DNA of 17,327 bases from an uncultured Lentisphaeria bacterium (lineage in GTDB: Bacteria; Verrucomicrobiota; Lentisphaeria; Victivallales; Victivallaceae), in the NCBI GenBank assembly GCA_903821255.1, contig CAIJKT010000473.1, forward strand, positions 1-17,327. The letters are read 5' to 3'. Position 1 is the first letter of the stretch; each line of letters opens with the position of its first letter. Both the position numbers and the translations under genes were made by a program. A model generated the notes under the pieces. It made no database searches. It was not told the DNA's origin and was given only the letters and a program-made list of their open reading frames with translations. This document shows, one piece after another, positions 1-6,875 of this stretch.

Positions 1-300
1 GACATTCCATATTTCCCGAACGTCACAATGGGATGGGATTCCAGTCCGCGCACCATACAAAGCGAAATATGGGAACCCGTCGGCTACCCATATTCAAATA
101 TGATCAGTGATAATACTCCTGAAAACTTCCGACTTGCCCTAGATGAGACCCGTCAGCGCCTCGCCGGACTGGATATTCCGCAGATACTCAACATTAACTG
201 CTGGAACGAGTGGACTGAGGGCAGTTATCTTGAACCGGACAATGTTCATGGAACTGCCTATCTGGATGCAGTGAAATCGGTATTTCTCAGCGAAAATTGA
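1..300 (+). CDS. GH99-like / WbsX-family protein, C-terminal fragment
   Basis: The reading frame is open from base 1 to the TGA at 298-300, so only the last 99 residues are visible and the true start lies left of the window. The segment NCWNEWTEGSYLEPD followed by a HGTAYLDAV-type helix is typical of the C-terminal end of the WbsX / GH99-like domain (PF14307). This TIM-barrel domain occurs in polysaccharide-associated proteins and is related to endo-alpha-mannosidases. The reaction cannot be told from this piece: such proteins may be glycosidases acting on alpha-mannoside-type glycans, or enzymes of surface polysaccharide synthesis. Given the other glycosidases in the window, a degradative role is the better guess. 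The N-terminal part, any signal peptide and the neighbour upstream are not visible. No terminator is evident just after the stop; the next bases run into an antisense gene remnant. Confidence 0.8.
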   Translation, partial: DIPYFPNVTMGWDSSPRTIQSEIWEPVGYPYSNMISDNTPENFRLALDETRQRLAGLDIPQILNINCWNEWTEGSYLEPDNVHGTAYLDAVKSVFLSEN

Positions 301-582
301 AACCCAGGAATTAATTTTTCTATCGTGGTCTATCAAGAATGCCGCTAAGTTAAATAAAATCGGAGTAAGCGTCCAGTCAGCCACATCAAATTGGCCGTGC
401 GCATAATAATCCTGCTTGGCATGTAATGCGATACCTAAGTTTTTAGCCGCTGAGCCAGGATCATCTCCAGGATTTCCTAAATGGGTGAAATCCCCAAATG
501 ACGGTTTAGAAAGTTTGTCACTGCATGCATCCTTTGCGGCATCGGCAAGAACTTGCTTTTTTAGCATATTTTCGTTTTTCAT
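301..582 (-). pseudogene. remnant of an HxxxDxxxH metal-site protein (Zn phospholipase C / Het-C / RHS-tail-like)
   Basis: An antisense frame reads from an ATG at 582 and stays open to 139, so its last ~50 codons lie inside the GH99-like gene on the other strand and are unlikely to be genuine. The first ~90 residues look protein-like. They include THLGNPGDDPGSAAKNLGIALHAKQ and then H-A-K-Q-D-Y-Y-A-H (His54, Asp58, His62), the helix motif of zinc-dependent phospholipase C, Het-C-like proteins and some RHS-associated C-terminal domains. (The quoted stretch is residues 33-57 with the motif following.) The same frame is open upstream of the ATG for 13 codons, up to a TAA at 622-624. There is no convincing ribosome binding site, and base composition is more AT-rich than in the neighbours. 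I read it as the decayed middle of a larger gene that lost both ends. A small real gene is possible but less likely. Confidence 0.4.
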
Positions 583-796
583 CCATTTTTGATGAATAAT
601 CCAGGTTAATGTCTGAAAGTATTAAAACGATAGGAATGCTATCGGAGAATAGATAAAAAAAGAACTTTTTGTTGAACAACTGATTTGTACCATGTGATTT
701 ATGACATTATTTTTATGATAGGTTTTTTAGAGAAAATCCAGTATGCGGTTATTGCTATTATAGAAATTTCATATATTTGAGCAGGAGGGAGAAAAA
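583..796. other. AT-rich spacer upstream of the giant repeat protein, no gene
   Basis: No coding sequence is convincing here. A short hairpin (CGATAG, loop GAATG, CTATCG) lies at 628-644. A strong Shine-Dalgarno sequence, AGGAGGGAG, lies at 783-791, just before the ATG at 797, and it fixes the start of the large gene. No -10/-35 pair with good spacing was found. A TATTAT at 756-761 could be a -10 but lacks a matching -35. Confidence 0.5.
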
Positions 797-3700
797 ATGG
801 CGTTTACTGCAATCGTTTCGACAACCGTTACTGGCGAAATCGTTGTCGGGGGAGGAGTACAGAGTATTGTTAATGGCGGCATTGCGAATTCCACCACCGT
901 TAACTTCGGCGGTGAACAGTATGTTTCCTCCGGCGGCGTGGCGAATTCCACCACCGTCAACTCCCAAGGGTTACAAACTGTTTTAATTGGCGGTACTGTT
1001 AACAATACGCTCCTTTCCGGAGGTCCGCGGTGGGATGGTTGTTGCTATAATGCATATCAATGTGTATATGGAATTGCTGATTCCACCATTATCACCCACC
1101 TCGGATGCCAGACTGTTTATTCTGGTGGAACAGCAAATTATACGACCATCGACTCCGGGTATGATAATTATGATAACAATCAGTATGTATCTTCTGGCGG
1201 TACGGCTAATTACACCACCGTCAATGCCGGTTATCAGCATGTCTCCTCCGGCGGAGTGGCAAACTCCGCCACGATCAATTCCGGCGGCGCGCAGCTTGTA
1301 TCTTCCGGCGGTACGGCTAATTACACCACCGTCAATGGCGGTTATCAGAATATCTCCTCAGGAGGGGTGGCAAATTATACTGCCGTAAACTCTGGCGGTT
1401 ATCAGTATGTTTCCTCCGGCGGTGTGGCGAATTTCACCACCGTCAACTCCGGCGGCTCAATGACAGTCTATGGCGGGGGGAGTGCTATTAGTGTAAATGT
1501 CGCCTCTGGCGGTCTTTTAGGATGGGATTTCAATACTGTCATCAGCGGGACCAGCAATGGAATAGCTTTTAACAATAGCAACGGAAAAAATAGTTATAAC
1601 TTTTCGTTCTTATACGGAGAGCAAAAAGTATCATCCGGTTATGTCGCTAATTTCACTACTTTTAAAGGCACCGGCTATGACAACTGTATTCAGACGGTCT
1701 GTAATGGCGGAGTGGCGAATAGCACAATTTTAAATGACTATTGCAGGCAGTATGTTTCCTCCGGCGGGATTGCGAATTCCACAGTCATTAATGGAATTGG
1801 CTGGTTTTACGGTAGTTTTCAAGAAGTCATGGATGGCGGAGTGGCGAATAACACAATCATTAATGATGCCTGGCAGAAAGTTGAAGGTGTGACGAATTCC
1901 ACCGCCATCAACGGCGGCATTCAATATGTTGAACTCGGCGGCGCTGCGAATTCCACCACTATCAACAACGGTAGTCAGTATGTTTCCTCCGGGGGGATTG
2001 CGAATTCCACAATCATTAATGATGCCAGTCAGCAGGTTTATTATGGAGGAGTGGCGAATTCCACCACTATCAACAACGGCTGGCAGTATGTTGAAGGTGT
2101 GGCGAATTCCACAATCGTTAATGGCGGCGGTCAGTATGGCGGCAGTCAGTATGTCTCATCCGGCGGAGTGGCGAATTCCACAACTATCAACTCCGGCGGC
2201 ACTCAATATGTCGCTTCCGGCGGAACCGTGACGGGGAACTTGACCGAGGCGGGAGGTCACACTATTCTTGAGTCGGCCGATGCGATGCAAGCCGACAGCG
2301 TGGCGTTCCAATGGTTGTCGTCCTACAGCGAAGCCGCCGCTATTTCAATTGATTCCGGTTCGCTGTCCGGCTCCGGCTGTCTGTGGGAACTGGATCTCGA
2401 CAACATCTCCTCCGGCCTGTATGCACTGGTTTCCGGCCCCGACCTGTCCGCATTGAACAACGCAAGCTTTACCGTCAACTATCAAGGACAATCCTGCTCC
2501 GGTCTTGCCGAGGGGACTAATTATACGTTCGCCGACGGGTCCCGCATCACATGGTCCGTCCTTGATTCCGGGCGGGATGACACCATGTTCGCTTCATTCT
2601 CCCATGTGGCGGATGTGGTTCCCGCAGTGGTTTCGGTTGTTGCCACCGACAATTTTGCCTCCGAGTCAGGTGACACCGCGGTTTTCCGCGTCAGCCGCAC
2701 CGGCGACACCAGCGCCGCGCTGAAGGTCTATTTCACCACCTCCGGCATGTCAATCCAAAATCTGGACTACACGCTTTCCGCCGGAACCGAACTCCTGGAC
2801 CATTCGGTAACCATAGCCGCCGGGCAATCGTATGTTGATGTCACGCTGAGCGCCGTCAACGATGCCATGGTCGAATCATCAAGACTGGCCGTACTGGCGT
2901 TGACCGGCAATTCCACCTACGACTTAAATACTTTCTCCAGCCGTTCCGCCGAGGTTACCGTCGCCAGCGACGATGCCGTGCCGGTCTATCAGTTCACGGA
3001 CGGAGTGCCGCTGATCAAATTCCATACCTGGGACCAGGACCGCGGTTACAACAAATATTGCCCGGTCGACCAGGACACCGGGAAACGTGCGTTGACCGGT
3101 TGCGGTCCCACCGCGCTGGGCCAGCTCCTGTATTACTGGCATTACAGCATTGCCGTATCCCCCGATCTGCAATACGTCCTGCCCTATGAGCCGGAAACCT
3201 GTATCGTAGGCGACGACCAGTCGGCTAAAACATGTGGCTTTCTGTCACTTTCCCAGCTCAACACCAAATTGGCCAACCTGAAATTCGACGGGTCGCTCGA
3301 TGAAGCCGCCGCCATGTCGTTCGCCGTCGGAATCGAGATGGAGGCCGCCTTTACCTCCATCTCTACTTCCACATTTTTCGAACAAGCGCTGACGACCGGA
3401 TTCCACTCATGGAACCTGACCGGCGGCAACTACCAGAGTATCATCGATGAACTGCGGGACGGCCGGCCGCTTGTAGCCATTTTGGATTCGGAAGCCGGTG
3501 GGCATGCCGCCCTGATCGACGGCTATCGGCAAGCGGACGACAAATACCATTTCAACCTGGGCTGGGGCGGCAATAACGACGGCTGGTATTCCATGTCGAA
3601 CATCCCCACCTCTATTGGAACTTTCTGCGTCAGCAATTGTATCTCGCTGTATCCGTCGGACCAGGAGCGTGATCTTACCGTCAACAGCAATATCGATTTT

Positions 3701-5914
3701 TCCGTAAGCAATCTGAAGATGCTGGACGGCAATAATAATGTTGTGACCACCTGCAGCGCCGGCGACGTCCCTGCTTCTATTTCCATTGACTGCGGCAGCG
3801 GCGACAGCAGCAACAGTTACGATAGCAAGTTCGCGAAGGTGGAAGTTTTCCTGTCCCGAGATCGCACCATTACCGCAGATGACATCAAGCTTGGCTTCCT
3901 CGCGGGCGATCTCGCTGGCACTCTTAACCTGAGCAACTGCGACTACTTGACTTATAAACTCGTCGTTCCTGAGACCATCGCCGCCGGAAACTATTACCTC
4001 GGCGCGCACCTGGTCACCGCCGGAGATCCGGACGACACCAACAACTGGACGGTTGGCGATGTCATCATCGTTGAAGGCGCACCCGACAAGGTCGCCCCCA
4101 CTGTTCCCGCCAAACTTGCCGCGTCCGTCAACGGGAACGCCGTTACATTCAGTTGGAAGGCATCCACGGATGCGCTCAGCGGAATCAGCCAGTACGAATA
4201 CCAGATTGATGATAATAACGATTTTTCCAGCCTGGCCAAATCCGGAACGGCCGCCGGAACCTCCGTCGACACCTCCGATTTGGCCGCCGGGGCCGCCTAT
4301 TTCTGGCGGGTTCGCGCCCGGGACAATGCCGGCAACTACAGCGCCTGGAGTAAATCAGCTTCATTTTTTGTTGCGCCGGAGGATAACGCGGGGAATACCC
4401 CATTGAATGCGAATGACATTGGCGAACTCCCCGGCGGGGTTGTTGTCGAATGCAATGACTGGGCTGGTTTCGGCGACCCGGCGGACTGCTATAAACTGAA
4501 CATGACTGGCGCCGGAACCCTTGCCTTGAATCTGACCGGGCTCACCGGCGATGCCAACCTTTCGCTGCTGGACGCCAAAAGCAAGGTTCTGAAGACTTCC
4601 GCTAACAAAAAAAATGCAGGAGAAGCAATCTCCATGGCGTTGCCGGCCGGTTATTATTTCGTTAAAGTGACGCCTGCCGACGGGGGCAAGAGCTCAGTCA
4701 ACAACACCACTTACACGTTGAGCAATAAAGTTGATTATTTCCCTGGAGATAACGCCGGCAATGCTCTGGACAAGGCGAATGTCATTGGCGGACTCGCCGA
4801 CGGGGTTGCCGCCGAATGCAGCGACTGGACGGGTTTCGGCGATCCGGCGGACTACTATCAACTGACGCTGACCAATGCCGGGACTTTGAGACTGAATCTG
4901 AATCTGACCGACTTGACCGGGGACGCCAATCTGACGCTGCTGGATAACAAAGGCAAGGTATTGAAGGCTTCTTCCGCAAAAGGGCATATCGATGAAGCGA
5001 TCGTCATGCCTTTGCTTGCCGGTGATTATTTCGTCAAGGTCGCCCCCGCCGACGGCGGCAAAGGCATCATTAACAACACCTGCTATAATCTGAGCAGCAC
5101 GGTTGATTATTTCCCTGAAGATAAAGTCGGCAATACTGCATCCGGGGCTGCCGTCATCGGGGAACTTGCCGACAAGGTTGTTGTCGAACTGCCGGGCTGG
5201 GCTGGTTTCGGCGATCCGGCGGACTACTATCAACTGACGCTGACCACCGCCGGAGCGTTAAGCCTGAACCTGACCGGCTTGAGCGGCGACGCGAACCTTA
5301 CGCTGCTGGATAACAAAGGCAAGGTGCTGAAGACATCCGCTAACAAAAAAAGCGCCGATGAACTAATCGCCACGGCTTTGGCCGCCGGTGATTATCTCGT
5401 AAAAGTCGCTCCCGCCGACGGCGGCAAAAGCACCGTCAACAACACCTACTATAATCTGAGCAGTTATTTCCAAGAGGAAACCGCCGGCAGTTCCTTTGCC
5501 ACCGCCGTCGAACTCGCTTCCGATGGAACGGTTCACGGCTGGGTGGGGTCAGGCAACAAGGAAGACTATTACAAATTTGAAGTGCTGTCGGACGGCTCGA
5601 CTTCAAGCGGCGGGCTGAGCGGATTTGATTCAAATGTCAATCTCTATGTATATAATTCCAAACATAAACTGGTGGCGTCTTCGACCAAATCCGGACTGAC
5701 TCCCGAGTCAATAAACAGCGGTGACGGGAATGCGGACGCGGGTATCTATTATGTAAAGGTAATGCTGGCTGGAACCGGTGCGACTGAATATGATTTGAAT
5801 TTCAATCTTACCCAGCCCGGCGGACTGAGACTGTCCGGCCCGTTGACCGGCAGCGCGGATACCGCGCTGCCCGGCGATCCGCTGAAGAAAAGCAGCGGAC
5901 TGCTGGCAAGTTAA
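797..5914 (+). CDS. giant modular surface/secreted protein: AIDA-type repeats, Calx-beta, C10 cysteine peptidase, CARDB-like, FN3, four PPC domains
   Basis: 1705 residues, with start fixed by AGGAGGGAG 6 bases upstream; the frame closes at a TAG (761-763), so no longer N-terminus exists. Residues ~22-485 hold about 20 strand-loop-strand (AIDA/O_hepto_targRPT-type) repeats of ~19 residues on the theme GGVANSTTVNSGGxQYVSS. Residues ~486-605 are unassigned. Residues ~608-725 form a Calx-beta domain. Residues ~730-950 are a C10 (streptopain) peptidase: TGCGPTALGQLLYYW carries the likely nucleophile Cys769, GHAALIDGY carries His903, and FNLGWGG gives Asn920 and Trp923. Residues ~953-1092 resemble CARDB. 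Residues ~1095-1192 are FN3. PPC domains start near 1196, 1318, 1441 and 1559. No signal peptide, anchor or beta-barrel is seen. Likely an extracellular adhesin-protease, but its export route is unknown. It converges on the AraC gene with 8 bp between stops. Confidence 0.9.
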   Translation: MAFTAIVSTTVTGEIVVGGGVQSIVNGGIANSTTVNFGGEQYVSSGGVANSTTVNSQGLQTVLIGGTVNNTLLSGGPRWDGCCYNAYQCVYGIADSTIITHLGCQTVYSGGTANYTTIDSGYDNYDNNQYVSSGGTANYTTVNAGYQHVSSGGVANSATINSGGAQLVSSGGTANYTTVNGGYQNISSGGVANYTAVNSGGYQYVSSGGVANFTTVNSGGSMTVYGGGSAISVNVASGGLLGWDFNTVISGTSNGIAFNNSNGKNSYNFSFLYGEQKVSSGYVANFTTFKGTGYDNCIQTVCNGGVANSTILNDYCRQYVSSGGIANSTVINGIGWFYGSFQEVMDGGVANNTIINDAWQKVEGVTNSTAINGGIQYVELGGAANSTTINNGSQYVSSGGIANSTIINDASQQVYYGGVANSTTINNGWQYVEGVANSTIVNGGGQYGGSQYVSSGGVANSTTINSGGTQYVASGGTVTGNLTEAGGHTILESADAMQADSVAFQWLSSYSEAAAISIDSGSLSGSGCLWELDLDNISSGLYALVSGPDLSALNNASFTVNYQGQSCSGLAEGTNYTFADGSRITWSVLDSGRDDTMFASFSHVADVVPAVVSVVATDNFASESGDTAVFRVSRTGDTSAALKVYFTTSGMSIQNLDYTLSAGTELLDHSVTIAAGQSYVDVTLSAVNDAMVESSRLAVLALTGNSTYDLNTFSSRSAEVTVASDDAVPVYQFTDGVPLIKFHTWDQDRGYNKYCPVDQDTGKRALTGCGPTALGQLLYYWHYSIAVSPDLQYVLPYEPETCIVGDDQSAKTCGFLSLSQLNTKLANLKFDGSLDEAAAMSFAVGIEMEAAFTSISTSTFFEQALTTGFHSWNLTGGNYQSIIDELRDGRPLVAILDSEAGGHAALIDGYRQADDKYHFNLGWGGNNDGWYSMSNIPTSIGTFCVSNCISLYPSDQERDLTVNSNIDFSVSNLKMLDGNNNVVTTCSAGDVPASISIDCGSGDSSNSYDSKFAKVEVFLSRDRTITADDIKLGFLAGDLAGTLNLSNCDYLTYKLVVPETIAAGNYYLGAHLVTAGDPDDTNNWTVGDVIIVEGAPDKVAPTVPAKLAASVNGNAVTFSWKASTDALSGISQYEYQIDDNNDFSSLAKSGTAAGTSVDTSDLAAGAAYFWRVRARDNAGNYSAWSKSASFFVAPEDNAGNTPLNANDIGELPGGVVVECNDWAGFGDPADCYKLNMTGAGTLALNLTGLTGDANLSLLDAKSKVLKTSANKKNAGEAISMALPAGYYFVKVTPADGGKSSVNNTTYTLSNKVDYFPGDNAGNALDKANVIGGLADGVAAECSDWTGFGDPADYYQLTLTNAGTLRLNLNLTDLTGDANLTLLDNKGKVLKASSAKGHIDEAIVMPLLAGDYFVKVAPADGGKGIINNTCYNLSSTVDYFPEDKVGNTASGAAVIGELADKVVVELPGWAGFGDPADYYQLTLTTAGALSLNLTGLSGDANLTLLDNKGKVLKTSANKKSADELIATALAAGDYLVKVAPADGGKSTVNNTYYNLSSYFQEETAGSSFATAVELASDGTVHGWVGSGNKEDYYKFEVLSDGSTSSGGLSGFDSNVNLYVYNSKHKLVASSTKSGLTPESINSGDGNADAGIYYVKVMLAGTGATEYDLNFNLTQPGGLRLSGPLTGSADTALPGDPLKKSSGLLAS
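860..2250 (+). repeat. array of ~57-bp AIDA-type coding repeats
   Basis: About 20 imperfect units encode the 19-residue strand-loop-strand motif. The DNA core GCGAATTCCACC recurs in many units (for example near 885, 942, 1768, 1947, 1998, 2055, 2101 and 2170), so several units carry an EcoRI GAATTC word at the same codons. Unit length varies (VEGVANST variants are shorter). Two interruptions break the array: a cysteine-rich insert at about 1018-1110 and a non-repeat stretch at about 1495-1640. Such arrays are expected to change copy number by recombination or replication slippage. Confidence 0.85.
4382..5800 (+). repeat. tandem PPC-domain coding repeats (four units, units 2 and 3 recently duplicated)
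   Basis: Four consecutive bacterial pre-peptidase C-terminal (PPC) units start near 4382, 4748, 5117 and 5471. Units 1-3 share GFGDPADxY, LTGDANLxLLD, KGKVLK and VKVAPADGGK-like blocks; the fourth is more diverged. A 43-base stretch is identical between 4832-4874 and 5204-5246, offset by exactly 372 bases (124 codons), which points to recent duplication or gene conversion between units 2 and 3. PPC domains usually sit C-terminal of secreted peptidases and assist secretion or substrate binding. Confidence 0.85.
5849..5871. other. perfect GC-rich hairpin at the 3' end of the giant ORF
   Basis: GGCAGCGCGG, loop ATA, CCGCGCTGCC: 10-bp perfect arms with a 3-base loop, inside the last ~22 codons of the large gene and about 40 bases before its stop. 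No T-run follows, so it is not a classical intrinsic terminator. It could slow polymerase or protect the 3' end of the message, or act on transcripts arriving from the convergent AraC gene. Confidence 0.5.
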
Positions 5915-5922
5915 CCCGGACA

Positions 5923-6792
5923 TTACGACATGGAAGAGAATTCGCGGCGGTAGCGGGCAGGGGGAATGCCGATGACTTTTTTAAATCTGCGGATAAAGTG
6001 GTATTGATCAACATAGCCGAGATTGGCGGCGACTTCGGAGATTTTATTTTTTGAACCGCACAGTAACTCGACGCCGCGCCGCATTTTGACGGTTTCAATA
6101 TAATTTTTCGGAGACATCCCGGTGGTGTCGTGGAATATCCGGCGCAGTTGATTTTCGCTGATATTACAGTATGCGGCCATTTCGCTTACCGTCCACCATT
6201 TGCTGATGTTGTGCTTCAGTTCCCGGATCAGCAACTGTATCCGCGATTCCGTGGCGGGCATCCGCTCCCGCCTGCGGTTTTCATGGTACAACTCGAAAAT
6301 CAGGTTCAGCAGCAGCGAATTGGCTTCCAGTTGCGACGCCAGGGTGGCGCCTTTAAGTTTTTCGATAATCGGGAGCAGGCGGCGGGCGGTTCCGATCTGG
6401 ATCAGGCCGTCCCGCAGCACACCCGCGTTGTACAGCGCGTCGGCCGACGGCCCCATGAACGCAATCGAGTCTTCATAAAAATAGTCTTTATAGCCGGAAT
6501 AACTGTTGGTTTTTCCCGGGGTGGCGATAATGCCCGCGCCCGGAGAAATAATTTCCGGTTTTTCGTGTTCAGGCGTCCAGTAAAAGCCTTTGCCGCCGAT
6601 CAGGTGGGTCAGCACGTAGAAGTTGAATTTTCGCGGTATCGGCGAATCCTTGATGGGACTTTTCACCTTCGAATAGAACGAACAGATCCAGAGTCCTGAG
6701 CGGCACATCTGGTCGCGGATATTCCTTGGAATCGGTTCCACATTTATTTCCGATGTGTTGAATTTGTCATTCATTATGATTGAAAAGTCCAT
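5923..6792 (-). CDS. AraC-family transcriptional regulator
   Basis: 289 residues, the normal AraC/XylS size. The N-terminal ~160 residues look like an AraC-type cupin ligand pocket (FYVLTHLIGGKGFYW, GAGIIATPGKTNSYSG), suggesting a sugar effector. The last ~95 residues hold the two helix-turn-helix units: WTVSEMAAYCNISENQLRRIF first, then ISEVAANLGYVDQYHFIRRFKKVIG with the usual family end IPPARYRREF. The start is uncertain: the ATG at 6792 has no clear Shine-Dalgarno, and an internal ATG at 6774 is also possible. The gene is divergent from the GH20 gene across 83 bp rich in dyads, so the most likely role is sugar-dependent activation of GH20, possibly with autoregulation. Effector and target are inferred from position only. 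Confidence 0.9.
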   Translation of the reverse strand: MDFSIIMNDKFNTSEINVEPIPRNIRDQMCRSGLWICSFYSKVKSPIKDSPIPRKFNFYVLTHLIGGKGFYWTPEHEKPEIISPGAGIIATPGKTNSYSGYKDYFYEDSIAFMGPSADALYNAGVLRDGLIQIGTARRLLPIIEKLKGATLASQLEANSLLLNLIFELYHENRRRERMPATESRIQLLIRELKHNISKWWTVSEMAAYCNISENQLRRIFHDTTGMSPKNYIETVKMRRGVELLCGSKNKISEVAANLGYVDQYHFIRRFKKVIGIPPARYRREFSSMS

Positions 6793-6875
6793 TTGTTTTA
6801 TAAATACTCAAGTATATTAATATATGTATCATACTGGAAATTACTATAATACTTTAAACACGGAGATGTTGAAAA
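6793..6875. promoter_or_regulatory. divergent AraC/GH20 control region with dyads and a TATAAT box
   Basis: TATAAT at 6845-6850 is a perfect -10 for the GH20 gene, but the hexamer 17 bp upstream (ATATGT, 6822-6827) is a poor -35, as expected of an activator-dependent promoter. Just upstream are ATACT-CA-AGTAT (6804-6815), the palindrome TATATTAATATA (6813-6824) and GTAT-C-ATAC (6826-6834). GGAG at 6862-6865 is the GH20 Shine-Dalgarno. The dyads are candidate regulator sites, though AT-rich DNA makes chance palindromes common. Confidence 0.5.

Noticed and set aside
139..300. C-terminal part of the antisense HxxxDxxxH frame
   Set aside because: This section is opposite the conserved WNEWTEGSYLEPD end of the GH99-like gene and shows no protein-like conservation of its own.
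628..644. CGATAG/CTATCG hairpin as a terminator
   Set aside because: Only 6-bp arms, and the T-run lies on the minus strand where no gene would need termination.
860..2250. Direct repeats as a possible CRISPR array
   Set aside because: Repeats are in frame, code for a continuous AIDA-type protein motif, vary in length and lack unique spacers of constant size.
3407..4009. 200-codon antisense open frame inside the giant gene
   Set aside because: It lies opposite the C10 and CARDB region, whose plus-strand reading has clear family motifs; the antisense protein has no recognisable fold or ribosome binding site.
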